Assembly: GCA_023423775.1 (NCBI GenBank)
Contig: JAFAEZ010000024.1
Coordinates: forward strand, 1-56,437
DNA from: Pseudomonadota bacterium
Lineage (GTDB): Bacteria; Pseudomonadota; Alphaproteobacteria; Sphingomonadales; Sphingomonadaceae
Length of the DNA stretch: 56,437 bases
Direction of reading: 5' to 3'
Positions 40,816 through 50,858 of the stretch are shown one piece after another; position 1 is the stretch's first letter; each line of letters opens with the position of its first letter. Below the pieces are notes generated by a model, which did not search any database, was not told the DNA's origin, and saw only the letters and a program-made list of their open reading frames with translations. Position numbers and translations under genes: made by a program.

Positions 40816-41511
40816 TCACTTGAGCCCCAGCACGTCGCTCATCGTGTAGCGGCCGGCCGGCTTGCCGGCGAGCCAGAGCGCGGCGCGCACCGCGCCCTGG
40901 GCGAAGATCGCGCGGCTCTCGGCGCGGTGGCCGAGCTCGATCCGCTCGCCCTCGCCGGCGAACACGACCATGTGATCGCCCGCGACCGAACCGCCGCGCA
41001 TCACTGCGAAGCCGATATGGCCTTCCTCGCGCGCGCCCATGCCGTCGCGGCCGCGGTCGGCGACGGCAGCGAGATCGACCCCGCGCCCCTCGGCGGCGGC
41101 GGCACCGAGCAGCAGGCCGGTGCCCGACGGCGCGTCGACCTTGTGGCGGTGGTGCATCTCGACCACCTCGATGTCCCAGTCGGACCCGAGCTTGGCCGCC
41201 GTCTCGCGCACGAGGTGGGCGAGCAGGTTGACGCCCAATGAGGTGTTGGCCGCCTGCAGCACCGCGATCTTGCCCGCGGCGGCGTCGATCAGGGCATGAT
41301 GCTCGGGCGTGAGACCGGTCGTGCCGATCACGATCGGCCGGCCCGCGCCCAGCGCCTCGTCGAGATGCTTTTCGCGCGCGACGGGCGCGGAGAAATCGAC
41401 GAAGACGTCCGGCGCGTCGGCCACCGCCTCGACGTCGTCGCGCGCGGCGATCACGTCCGCGATCGCGCGTCCCATGCGCCCGGTCGCGCCCTTGATCCCG
41501 ATCTTCGTCAC
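40816..41511 (-). CDS. dapB: 4-hydroxy-tetrahydrodipicolinate reductase (GTG start)
   Basis: A 231-residue enzyme of the lysine/diaminopimelate pathway. The NAD(P) loop GATGRMG is at the N-terminus, and the catalytic signature EVVEMHHRHKVDAPSGT is intact. The Rossmann domain is compact: only ~20 residues separate GATGRMG from the VFVDFS strand, shorter than in E. coli DapB (273 aa). The GTG at 41511 follows an AAAGGCGG site; the frame remains open upstream, but that stretch is antisense to the sirtuin. It heads a probable dapB-nth operon. Confidence 0.95.
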   Translation of the reverse strand: MTKIGIKGATGRMGRAIADVIAARDDVEAVADAPDVFVDFSAPVAREKHLDEALGAGRPIVIGTTGLTPEHHALIDAAAGKIAVLQAANTSLGVNLLAHLVRETAAKLGSDWDIEVVEMHHRHKVDAPSGTGLLLGAAAAEGRGVDLAAVADRGRDGMGAREEGHIGFAVMRGGSVAGDHMVVFAGEGERIELGHRAESRAIFAQGAVRAALWLAGKPAGRYTMSDVLGLK

Positions 41512-41550
41512 TGTCTTGCCGCCTTTCGCATTTGCTGCTTCATGGGGTGC

Positions 41551-42258
41551 ATGGACGACATTCGCAACATCGTCATCCTCACCGGCGCAGGCGTGTCGGC
41601 CGAGAGCGGCGTCGCCACCTTCCGCGGCCCCGACGGCCTGTGGGAAGGGCATCGCGTCGAGGATGTCGCGACGCCCGAGGCGTTCGCTCGCGATCCGCAG
41701 CTGGTGCAGACCTTCTACGACCAGCGCCGGGCCAAGCTGCATCGGGTCGAGCCCAACGCGGCGCACAAGGCCTTGGCCCGGCTCGATGCCGAATGGCCGG
41801 GCGAATTGCTGATCGTCACCCAGAATGTCGACGATCTCCACGAGCGCGCCGGGGCCAAGCGCGTGCTGCACATGCACGGCGAGCTGAAATCGGCGTGGTG
41901 TCTCGCCTGCGACGGCCGCGTCGCCTGGCAGGAGACCCTGGCCGATGGCCCGGCCTGCAGCGCCTGCGGGGCAAGCGGGCAGCTCCGCCCGGACATCGTC
42001 TGGTTCGGCGAGATGCCCTACCGGATGGACGAGATCGACGAGGCGCTGCGCCGCGCCGACCTCTTCGTTTCGATCGGCACGTCGGGCGCGGTCTATCCGG
42101 CCGCCGGCTATGTCCAGACCGCGCGCTATCTCGGCGCGCGCACCCTCGAGATCAATCTCGAGCCGAGCCAGGGCAGCCTGTTCTTCCACGAGAGCCGCAT
42201 CGGCCGGGCCGGCGAGCTGGTGCCGGCCTGGGTCGATGAGGTTCTCAGGCAGCGATAG
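41551..42258 (+). CDS. cobB: Sirtuin-type NAD-dependent protein deacylase
   Basis: A 235-residue sirtuin. NAD-binding motifs GAGVSAESG and TQNVDDLHERAG, the catalytic His in HMHGEL, four zinc Cys in two pairs (CLAC and CSAC) and RPDIVWFGE are all present. The YxxR pair in FYDQRR matches class III sirtuins, so desuccinylase activity beside deacetylase activity is expected. ATG 41551 is close to a GGGG; ATG 41542 would add three residues. It is divergent from dapB with only 39 nt between starts. Confidence 0.95.
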   Translation: MDDIRNIVILTGAGVSAESGVATFRGPDGLWEGHRVEDVATPEAFARDPQLVQTFYDQRRAKLHRVEPNAAHKALARLDAEWPGELLIVTQNVDDLHERAGAKRVLHMHGELKSAWCLACDGRVAWQETLADGPACSACGASGQLRPDIVWFGEMPYRMDEIDEALRRADLFVSIGTSGAVYPAAGYVQTARYLGARTLEINLEPSQGSLFFHESRIGRAGELVPAWVDEVLRQR

Positions 42259-42259
42259 T

Positions 42260-42751
42260 CTATTTTACGGCCGCTTTGGGCGCGGCATCGGGCATCGGTA
42301 TCCCGGCGTCTCGCGTGAGCTCCGCCCATTTCTCCTGATCGAAGAAAGATGCGAAGGCTTCCATCTCGGTCACCACCGCGGGATCCATCATCAGATCTCG
42401 CATGGCAGTTTGACCGAGGAGGCCAAAGCTGGCCTCGATCGTACCGATGCCATCGTATTTCAGGGCCGCTACCGTTTCGTTGCGACAATCCGAGAGCATG
42501 AGCCGCTGAGTGAGGTCCGCCGCTTCACGGTGAAGGCGAGCGCGTTCGTCTCGAGATGCGGTAGATAACCCCGCCACGTGTGGGCTGCTTGCCATCGCAG
42601 CGAAAATCCAACGGACGAACGTGGCCTTGTCGTCCTCGCTCGTGGACTTGAGCAGGCATCGCGACAAATCATCACTATACAAGCTTGCGTTGGCTGGCGA
42701 AGTCGCCAGGGCAGCACCCAGTACAGCCGTTAGCAGCGCTTTCTTCAACAT
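42260..42751 (-). CDS. Exported protein of unknown function
   Basis: A 163-residue protein with a clear signal peptide (KKALLTAVLGAALATSPANA). The mature part is mostly helical and holds two Cys (SRCLLK and SDCRN) that could form a disulfide. I do not recognise a family. It is convergent with the sirtuin (stops 1 nt apart) and upstream of nothing obviously related. A G-rich ribosome-binding site (AGGGGGG) precedes the start. Confidence 0.7.
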   Translation of the reverse strand: MLKKALLTAVLGAALATSPANASLYSDDLSRCLLKSTSEDDKATFVRWIFAAMASSPHVAGLSTASRDERARLHREAADLTQRLMLSDCRNETVAALKYDGIGTIEASFGLLGQTAMRDLMMDPAVVTEMEAFASFFDQEKWAELTRDAGIPMPDAAPKAAVK

Positions 42752-42804
42752 CGTAATCCCCCCTTCGTTTCATTAACGCATCGATCGCCTTCCCCGCGAG
42801 ACGC

Positions 42805-43698
42805 TCACTCCACCCAGTCGAGGCCGATTTCCTGGTAGAGGCCGCGGTCCTCCTCCCAGTCGGGCTTGACCTTGACGTGCAGGAAGAGGTGGACCTTGCG
42901 GCCGAGCTGTTCGGCCAGTTCCTTGCGCGCGGCGGCGCCGATTTCCTTGATCATCGATCCGCCCTTGCCGAGCACGATCGCCTTCTGGGTGGGGCGGCCG
43001 ACCAGGATCTGCTGGTGGATCACCACCGATCCGTCCTTGCGCTCCTCATATTTCTCGGTCTCGACCGCGCTCGCATAGGGGAGCTCGGCGTGGAGCTTCA
43101 GGTAAAGCTGCTCGCGCGTCACCTCGGCGGCGAGCATGCGGTCGGTCGCATCGGAGACCTGGTCCTCGGGGAAATGCCACGGCCCCTCGGGCACGCGCGC
43201 GGCGAGCGCGGCCTTCAGATCCTGGACGCCGTCGCCGGTCGTCGCCGAGACCATGAAGATCTGCTCGAAGTCGATCTCCTGGCTGAGCGCGGCGACCAAG
43301 GTCAGCAATTCCTCCTTGGGCGTGACGTCGACCTTGTTCAGCACCAGGATCTTGGGCTCGCGGCGCCCTTTGAGCGTCTCGACCATCTCGGTGATGCGCT
43401 TGGAAAGGCCGGTCTTGGCATCGATCACCAGCGCGATCAGGTCCGCGTCCTGCGCGCCGCCCCAGGCAGCGGCGACCATCGCCCGGTCGAGCCGGCGGCG
43501 CGGCGCGAAGATGCCGGGCGTGTCGAGCAGCAGGATCTGCGCCTCGCCCTGGAGCGCGACCCCCATCAAGCGGACGCGGGTGGTCTGCGCCTTGGGGCTG
43601 ACGATCGCGACCTTCTGCCCGACGAGGGCGTTGACGAGGGTCGACTTGCCCGCATTGGGCGCGCCGACCACGGCGACCAGCCCGCAACGTTCCGTCAT
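42805..43698 (-). CDS. era: GTPase Era
   Basis: A 297-residue essential GTPase for 16S rRNA/30S maturation. G1 GAPNAGKST, G3 DTPGIF and G4 NKVD are visible, followed by a C-terminal KH RNA-binding domain (VLGKGGSMIKEIGAAARKEL). It is encoded in the conserved lepB-rnc-era operon with a 4-nt overlap with rnc. Confidence 0.98.
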   Translation of the reverse strand: MTERCGLVAVVGAPNAGKSTLVNALVGQKVAIVSPKAQTTRVRLMGVALQGEAQILLLDTPGIFAPRRRLDRAMVAAAWGGAQDADLIALVIDAKTGLSKRITEMVETLKGRREPKILVLNKVDVTPKEELLTLVAALSQEIDFEQIFMVSATTGDGVQDLKAALAARVPEGPWHFPEDQVSDATDRMLAAEVTREQLYLKLHAELPYASAVETEKYEERKDGSVVIHQQILVGRPTQKAIVLGKGGSMIKEIGAAARKELAEQLGRKVHLFLHVKVKPDWEEDRGLYQEIGLDWVE

Positions 43699-44366
43699 TT
43701 CAATTTCTCCAGCAATGCTTTGGCGGCGGCCGTCTCGGCCTCCTGTTTAGATAGGCCCTCGGCCTCGGTCTCGCCAACGCCGGGAATGGCGACGCTGACG
43801 CGGAAGCGGGGCGCGTGGTGCGGGCCGCTGCGGCCCTTCAATTCGTAGACCGGCGGGCGCTTGTCCTTGGCCGCCGCCCATTCCTGCAGCTGGGACTTGG
43901 GATGCTTGGGGGCCTTGTCCTGCGTGCTGACCCGTTCGCCCCAGGCGTTGCGAATGAAGGCGGCGGCGGCGTCCAGGCCCGCCTCGAGATAGAGCGCGCC
44001 GATCAGGGCCTCGACGATGTCGCCGAGCACATTGTCGCTCTCCGCGGCGCCGTCGTCGCGGGCCTGCTTGCCGAGCTTCAGCTGGCTGCCGGCATCGAGC
44101 TCGCGCGCGATCTCGGCGCAGGTCTCGCCCGAGACGAGGGCGTTGAACCGGCGCGACAATTTGCCTTCGGGCTCGTCGGGAAACAATTCGTAGAGCCAGG
44201 TCGCCATGGTCAGGCCGAGGACGCGGTCGCCGAGGAATTCGAGGCGCTCATAATGATCTTCGCCGCGGCTCGAATGGGTGAGCGCGCGGGTGAAGAGGGC
44301 GGCGTCCTTCGGCTTGTGGCCGAGCGTCCGCTCCACCCATTTGCCGACCGGCTCGGGGCCGCTCAA
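43695..44366 (-). CDS. rnc: Ribonuclease III (TTG start)
   Basis: A 223-residue double-strand-specific RNase. The catalytic signature ERLEFLGDRVLGL and the second acidic site NVLGDIVEALIGALYLE are intact; a dsRNA-binding domain occupies the last ~70 residues (HPKSQLQEWAA through SKQEAETAAAKALL). The TTG start overlaps the lepB stop (TTGA); no ATG or GTG in the correct region fits better. The stop overlaps era by 4 nt. Confidence 0.96.
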   Translation of the reverse strand: MSGPEPVGKWVERTLGHKPKDAALFTRALTHSSRGEDHYERLEFLGDRVLGLTMATWLYELFPDEPEGKLSRRFNALVSGETCAEIARELDAGSQLKLGKQARDDGAAESDNVLGDIVEALIGALYLEAGLDAAAAFIRNAWGERVSTQDKAPKHPKSQLQEWAAAKDKRPPVYELKGRSGPHHAPRFRVSVAIPGVGETEAEGLSKQEAETAAAKALLEKLK

Positions 44367-45202
44367 AACGTGTCTCCGATCCGCTCCCAGCGCGTCGCCG
44401 AGAGCCAGGTCCAGGGCTTGGACCACTCGGCCGAGCCGTCGGTGGACCAGAAGTTGATCAGCGCCTCGCCGATCAGATTGTCGCGCGGCAGGAAGCCGAC
44501 GCCCTGGACGGCGGGCGAGAAGCGGCTGTCCTGGCTGTCGTCGCGATTGTCGCCCATCACGAAATAATGGCCGTCGGGGACGATGAAGACCGGCGTGTTG
44601 TCGCCGATGCCGTCGACCTGGTCGAGCACTTCGTAGGAGCGGCCGCCGGGCAGGGTCTCGCGATAGCGCGGGAAGGCGCAGTAACGCTGCCCTTTCTCGT
44701 CAGTCACCACGCGCGAGGCTTCGGGATCGACGGTGCGACACGGGCTGTTGGGCGTGACCGGCATCAGATAGTCGGCGATCCGCACCCGCGGCACGGCATC
44801 GCCGTTGAGATAGAGCACGCCGTCCTTCACCTGGATCTGGTCGCCGGGCAGGCCGATCAGGCGCTTCACATAATCGTCCTCGCCGCCGCCGGGATAGCGG
44901 AAGACGACGACGTCGCCGCGGTCCGGGTCGCGCCCGAAAATGCGCCCCTCGAAGCGGCCGAGCCCGAACGGCATCGAGAATCGCGAATAGCCGTAGGGCC
45001 ATTTGGCGGCGAACAGATAGTCGCCGATCATCATCTTGGGCAGCATCGAGCCCGAGGGGATATTGAACGGCGCGACGATGAAGCTCCTTATCACCACCGC
45101 GATCAGGAATACCGTCAGCACGAAGCGCAGGAACTCGCCGGCTCCGCCCGTCTGCTTGGCTTTCGGCACGGGCGGGACCTCGATTTTCTCGCTACTCTCC
45201 AT
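44363..45202 (-). CDS. lepB: Signal peptidase I
   Basis: A 279-residue membrane protease that removes Sec signal peptides. One N-terminal transmembrane helix (FVLTVFLIAVVIRSFIVAPF) is followed directly by the catalytic Ser in IPSGSMLPKM, the catalytic Lys in DYVKRLIGLPGD and the C-terminal box VMGDNRDDSQDSR. ATG 45202 is a reasonable start; in-frame codons reach 45301, but those add a Pro/Ala-rich stretch over the pgi promoter. It is first in the lepB-rnc-era operon. Confidence 0.97.
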   Translation of the reverse strand: MESSEKIEVPPVPKAKQTGGAGEFLRFVLTVFLIAVVIRSFIVAPFNIPSGSMLPKMMIGDYLFAAKWPYGYSRFSMPFGLGRFEGRIFGRDPDRGDVVVFRYPGGGEDDYVKRLIGLPGDQIQVKDGVLYLNGDAVPRVRIADYLMPVTPNSPCRTVDPEASRVVTDEKGQRYCAFPRYRETLPGGRSYEVLDQVDGIGDNTPVFIVPDGHYFVMGDNRDDSQDSRFSPAVQGVGFLPRDNLIGEALINFWSTDGSAEWSKPWTWLSATRWERIGDTF

Positions 45203-45351
45203 CGCCGCCGCTTTCGCTTGCGCGGCGGGCGCGGTCAAGCGCGGCCCGGAAACAAAAGGGCCAATGCCGGGCGCAGGGGCGACGGTCGCTGGGCTAGGCA
45301 CGGGGGCGGCACGATCCTAGATAGGCCCCGGGCCAGGACAGGGAGTTGAGA

Positions 45352-46851
45352 ATGGGCGACGCATGGGCGGCAGTGGAGACAGTGGAAACCCGGCCGCTCC
45401 CGGCGCTGTTCAAGGCCGAGCCCGACCGGCTCTCCAATCTGACGATCGAGGAAGCGGGCATCCGCTTCGATTTCTCCAAGACTCACCTGAGCGCGCCGCT
45501 CCTCGCCGCCTTCACGGCGCTGGCCGAGGAGCGCGACCTCGCCGGCGCGCGCGACGCGCTGTTTTCCGGCAAAGAGATCAACGTCACCGAGGGGCGCGCG
45601 GCCGAGCATAGCGCCGAGCGGGGGCAGGGGGCGCCGGACAGCGTCCAGCGGGCCGCCTATTACCACACCCGCATGCGGGCCGTGATCGACGCGATCGAGG
45701 CCGAGGCCTTCGGGCCTATCCGCCATATCCTCCACATCGGCATCGGCGGCTCGGCACTCGGACCCGATTTCCTGGTCGATGCCCTGGGGCGCGATTCCGA
45801 CCGCTACGATGTCGCGGTTGTGTCCAACGTCGACGGCGCAGCGCTGGAGGAGGTGTTCCGCCGCTTCGATCCGACCGCCACCCTGCTGGTGATCGCGTCC
45901 AAGACCTTCACCACCACCGAGACGATGCTGAATGCGCAGTCCGCTCTCACCTGGCTGGAAGAGGGCGGGGTGATCGACCCCTATGGCCGCGTCATTGCCG
46001 TCACCGCTTCGCCGGATCGGGCGGTCGAGTTCGGCATCGACGAGACCCGTATCCTGCCATTCTCGGAGAGCGTGGGCGGCCGTTATTCGCTGTGGTCGTC
46101 GATCGGCTTTCCAGCCGCGCTGGCGCTCGGATGGGACGCGTTCGAGGAACTGCTCGAGGGCGGGGCCGCGATGGACCGCCACTTCCGGCTGCAGCCGCCG
46201 GAGCGCAACGCGCCGGTGCTGGCCGCCTTCGTCGACCGTTATTACGCCAACGTCCGCGGCGCGGAGACGCGCGCGGTCTTCGCCTATGACGAAAGGCTGC
46301 GGCTGCTGCCTTCCTACCTGCAGCAGCTCGAGATGGAGTCGAACGGCAAGAGCGTCACCGTGGAGGGCCAGCCGGTCGGCCGCGCCACGTCGCAGATCAC
46401 CTGGGGCGGCGTCGGCACCGACGCCCAGCATGCGGTGTTTCAATTGCTCCACCAGGGCACACATCTCGTCCCCGTCGAGTTCGTCGCTGCGATCGAGCCG
46501 GAACACGGCCTCGATTTCCCGCACCACCGCCAGCTGCTGGTCAATTGCTTCGCTCAGGGCGCGGCGCTGATGGCGGGCAAGGCGTCCGACGATCCGGCGC
46601 GTTCCTATCCCGGCGACCGCCCTTCGACTACCTTGCTGCTCGACCGGATCGATCCTTACACGCTCGGCGCGCTGATCGCTTTCTACGAGCATCGCACCTT
46701 CGTGAACGGCGTGCTGCTCGGCATCAATCCGTTCGACCAGTTCGGAGTCGAGCTCGGCAAGGAGATGGCCAAGGCGATCGACGGCGGCGGCCTCGAGTTC
46801 GATCCGTCGACCGAGGCCCTGATCGCGCGGGCCTTCGGGACATCGGAGTGA
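45352..46851 (+). CDS. pgi: Glucose-6-phosphate isomerase
   Basis: A 499-residue isomerase linking glucose-6-P and fructose-6-P. Diagnostic motifs: GIGGSALGP, SKTFTTTETM, VGGRYSLWSSIG, LEMESNGKSV, and the final QFGVELGKEMAK with the catalytic Lys. Start ATG 45352 has AGGGAG 7 nt upstream; a TTG at 45346 is in frame but less likely. It is divergent from lepB. Confidence 0.97.
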   Translation: MGDAWAAVETVETRPLPALFKAEPDRLSNLTIEEAGIRFDFSKTHLSAPLLAAFTALAEERDLAGARDALFSGKEINVTEGRAAEHSAERGQGAPDSVQRAAYYHTRMRAVIDAIEAEAFGPIRHILHIGIGGSALGPDFLVDALGRDSDRYDVAVVSNVDGAALEEVFRRFDPTATLLVIASKTFTTTETMLNAQSALTWLEEGGVIDPYGRVIAVTASPDRAVEFGIDETRILPFSESVGGRYSLWSSIGFPAALALGWDAFEELLEGGAAMDRHFRLQPPERNAPVLAAFVDRYYANVRGAETRAVFAYDERLRLLPSYLQQLEMESNGKSVTVEGQPVGRATSQITWGGVGTDAQHAVFQLLHQGTHLVPVEFVAAIEPEHGLDFPHHRQLLVNCFAQGAALMAGKASDDPARSYPGDRPSTTLLLDRIDPYTLGALIAFYEHRTFVNGVLLGINPFDQFGVELGKEMAKAIDGGGLEFDPSTEALIARAFGTSE

Positions 46852-46945
46852 AGCAGTCACGCGCGCCGGCCGCGTCCCTTTCGGTCCTCCGTGACCGACT
46901 CTTAATCCCTTTTCCGCAGCAGAGGCTGTCGCTGGAGCGTCCATA

Positions 46946-48295
46946 ATGCCCAAGAGTTTCGACTATGATTTGTTCGTGATCGGCGCCGGATCGGGCGGCG
47001 TTCGCGCCTCGCGCGTCGCCGCGGCCCACGGCGCCAGGGTGGCGGTCGCCGAGGAGTATCGCGTCGGCGGCACCTGCGTCATCCGCGGCTGCGTGCCCAA
47101 GAAACTGCTCGTCTACGGCGCCCACTTCGCCGAGGATCTGCAGGACGCGCGGCGGTTCGGCTGGGACGTCGGCAAGGCGAGCTTCGACTGGCCGACCTTG
47201 CGCGACAACGTCCTGGGTGAAGTCGATCGGCTGGAGGGGCTCTACAAACAGACACTCGGCAATCAGAAAGTCGAGATCATCCCGCAACGCGCGACCGTCG
47301 CCGGCCCGAACGAGGTTCTGCTCGCGGACGGCCGCACGGTAACCGCCAAATATATATTGATCGCGGTCGGCGCCTGGCCGCTGGTGCCGGATTTCCCCGG
47401 CAGCGAACTCGGCATCACCTCGAACGAGGTCTTCCACCTGGAGACGATGCCCAAGCGCGTGGTAATTGCCGGCGGCGGCTATATCGCCAACGAATTCGCC
47501 GGCATCTTCCACGAGTTCGACTGCAACGTCACTTTGGTCAATCGCGGCGAGACGATCCTGCGCGGCTATGACGAACAGGTGCGCGACCGCCTGCTGCAGA
47601 TCTCGCTCACCAAGGGCATTGCCTTCCGCTTCAACGCGCCGTTCGAGAAGGTCGAGAAGAACGAGGACGGCTCGCTGCGCGTCCATCTCGGCGGCGGCGA
47701 CCCGATCGACACCGACCTTTTGCTGTTCGCGACGGGCCGCAAGCCCAAGACGACCGGCCTCGGGCTGGAGGAAGCGGGCGTCGAACTGGACGAGCAGGGC
47801 GCTGTGGTGGTCGACGCCGACAATCGCTCGACCTGCCCCTCGATCTTCGCGGTCGGCGACGTCACCAACCGCGTGCAGCTCACCCCGGTCGCGATCCGCG
47901 AGGGGCAGGCGTTCGCCGACACGATGTTCGGCGACAAGCCGACCCGGGTCGATTATGGCTGCATCCCCTCGGCCGTGTTCAGCCATCCGCCGATCGCCGC
48001 GGTCGGCATGACCGAAGGCCAGGCGCGCAACACGCTCGGCACGGTCAAGACCTATGTGTCCGATTTCCGGCCGATGAAGAACGTGCTCGCCGGCCGCAAC
48101 GAGCGCTCGCTCTACAAATTGGTCGTGGACGGCAACAATGACGAGGTCGTCGGCATCCACATGATCGGACCGGACGCGCCCGAGATACTCCAGGCAGCAG
48201 CGATCGCGGTCAAGGCGAAGCTCAAGAAGGAGGATTTCGACGCGGTGGTTGCGCTCCACCCCACGATGGCCGAAGAATTGGTGCTGATGAAATAG
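46946..48295 (+). CDS. gor: Glutathione-disulfide reductase
   Basis: A 449-residue FAD/NADPH oxidoreductase that keeps glutathione reduced. FAD-binding GAGSGGVRAS at the start, redox pair GGTCVIRGCVPKK, NADPH-binding GGGYIANEFAG and the C-terminal dimer His-Pro in ALHPTMAEE are visible. It sits in a group of glutathione-linked functions (adhC, GST downstream). It follows pgi by 94 nt and precedes hmgA by 12 nt. Confidence 0.96.
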   Translation: MPKSFDYDLFVIGAGSGGVRASRVAAAHGARVAVAEEYRVGGTCVIRGCVPKKLLVYGAHFAEDLQDARRFGWDVGKASFDWPTLRDNVLGEVDRLEGLYKQTLGNQKVEIIPQRATVAGPNEVLLADGRTVTAKYILIAVGAWPLVPDFPGSELGITSNEVFHLETMPKRVVIAGGGYIANEFAGIFHEFDCNVTLVNRGETILRGYDEQVRDRLLQISLTKGIAFRFNAPFEKVEKNEDGSLRVHLGGGDPIDTDLLLFATGRKPKTTGLGLEEAGVELDEQGAVVVDADNRSTCPSIFAVGDVTNRVQLTPVAIREGQAFADTMFGDKPTRVDYGCIPSAVFSHPPIAAVGMTEGQARNTLGTVKTYVSDFRPMKNVLAGRNERSLYKLVVDGNNDEVVGIHMIGPDAPEILQAAAIAVKAKLKKEDFDAVVALHPTMAEELVLMK

Positions 48296-48307
48296 GGACA
48301 GCGGGCA

Positions 48308-49594
48308 GTGTCAGACGATTATATGTGCGGCTTCGGAAGCCATTTCGCGACGGAAGCCGTGCTGGGCGCGCTGCCGATCGGCCGCAACTCGCCGCAGCAG
48401 CCGCCGTTCGGCCTCTATGCCGAGCAGCTTTCAGGCACCGCCTTCACCGCGCCCCGCCACGAGAACCGGCGGACGTGGCTGTACCGCATGCGGCCCAGCG
48501 CCGAGCATCCGCCCTACCAGCCTTATCATGGCGCGCCCTTGTTCACGCCCGGCTCCGCCGAGGGGCCCTTGGCGCCCAACCGGCTGCGCTGGAACCCGCT
48601 GGCGATGCCGAGCCAGCCGACCGACCTCATCGATTCCATGGTGACGATGATGGCCAATCGCGATCCGCAGTCGCTCGAGGGCGTCGCCGTTCACGTCTAT
48701 CGCGCCAATCGTGACATGGACCATCGCGCGTTCGCCGACGCGGACGGCGAATTGCTGTTCATTCCGCAGCAGGGGCGGATAACCCTGCTCACCGAAATGG
48801 GGCGGCTCGACATCGGCCCGGGCGAGATCGCCCTCGTGCCGCGCGGCGTCCGCTTCCGCGCCCTGCTGCCGGACGGCGAGGCGCGCGGCTATGTCGCGGA
48901 AAATCATGGCAGCCTGTTCCGCCTGCCCGAGCTCGGCCCGATCGGATCGAACGGTCTTGCCAATCCGCGCGACTTCCTGACGCCGGTCGCCGGCTACGAG
49001 GATTGGGACGACGATTTCGAACTGGTCCAGAAATATCTCGGCTCGCTGTGGACGACGACGCTCGACCACAGTCCGCTCGACGTGGTCGCCTGGCACGGCA
49101 ATCTCGTGCCCTGGAAATACGACCTGTCGCGCTTCAACACGATGAACACGGTGAGCTACGACCATCCCGATCCGTCGATCTTCACCGTGCTAACCAGCCC
49201 CAGCGACGTGCCCGGGCGCGCCAATGCCGATTTCGTGATCTTCCCGCCGCGCTGGATGGTGGCCGAGGGCACCTTCCGCCCGCCCTGGTTCCACCGCAAC
49301 GTGATGAGCGAGTGCATGGGGCTGATCCACGGCGCCTACGACGCCAAGGCGGAGGGCTTCGCGCCGGGCGGCATGAGCCTGCACAATATGATGGCCGGCC
49401 ACGGCCCCGATGTCGCCACCTGGAAGGGCGCCTCCGAGGCGGAGCTGAAGCCGCACAAGATCGAGGACACGATGGCGTTCATGGTCGAAAGCTGCTGGCC
49501 GTTCCGCCCGACCGAGCATGCGCTCGACTGCGAGGAACTGCAGCGCGATTATGACGAGGCCTGGGGCGGCTTTCCCAAGGCTCGGCTTCCGTAA
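48308..49594 (+). CDS. hmgA: Homogentisate 1,2-dioxygenase (GTG start)
   Basis: A 428-residue ring-cleaving dioxygenase of tyrosine catabolism. Characteristic stretches are MCGFGSHFATEA, YAEQLSGTAFTAPR, IPQQGRITLLTEMGRL and FRPPWFHRNVMSECMG, which holds His and Glu iron ligands, with a later His in LHNMMAGHGPD. It starts with GTG 12 nt after gor. No fumarylacetoacetase or maleylacetoacetate isomerase is adjacent, although the latter is glutathione-dependent. Confidence 0.97.
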   Translation: MSDDYMCGFGSHFATEAVLGALPIGRNSPQQPPFGLYAEQLSGTAFTAPRHENRRTWLYRMRPSAEHPPYQPYHGAPLFTPGSAEGPLAPNRLRWNPLAMPSQPTDLIDSMVTMMANRDPQSLEGVAVHVYRANRDMDHRAFADADGELLFIPQQGRITLLTEMGRLDIGPGEIALVPRGVRFRALLPDGEARGYVAENHGSLFRLPELGPIGSNGLANPRDFLTPVAGYEDWDDDFELVQKYLGSLWTTTLDHSPLDVVAWHGNLVPWKYDLSRFNTMNTVSYDHPDPSIFTVLTSPSDVPGRANADFVIFPPRWMVAEGTFRPPWFHRNVMSECMGLIHGAYDAKAEGFAPGGMSLHNMMAGHGPDVATWKGASEAELKPHKIEDTMAFMVESCWPFRPTEHALDCEELQRDYDEAWGGFPKARLP

Positions 49595-49662
49595 CGGAAC
49601 CGCGCACCGGCTTGCAAAGGCGGCTCGGGCTCAGCATGAGAGCCTCCCGAAGGAGATCCGAC

Positions 49663-50775
<1,113 letters not shown>

Positions 50776-50779
50776 CGAG

Positions 50780-50850
50780 CCGTTCGGGCTGAGCCTGTCG
50801 AAGCCCAATCCTTCTCAAGACAAGCCCTTCGACAGGCTGAGGGCGAACGG
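50780..50850. repeat. Inverted dispersed repeat between adhC and cysQ
   Basis: Arms at 50780-50806 (CCGTTCGGGCTGAGCCTGTC and on) and 50822-50850 (ending GACAGGCTGAGGGCGAACGG) form a ~27-bp imperfect hairpin with a 15-nt loop. The left arm is the exact reverse complement of 40781-40807. It is the second copy of a REP-like family in this window and occupies almost the whole 83-nt gap. Confidence 0.85.
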
Positions 50851-50858
50851 AGCGCAGA

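Noticed and set aside
50780..50850. Simple intrinsic terminator after adhC
   Set aside because: It may act as one, but the arm identity with 40781-40807 and lack of a T-run show it is primarily a dispersed repeat.
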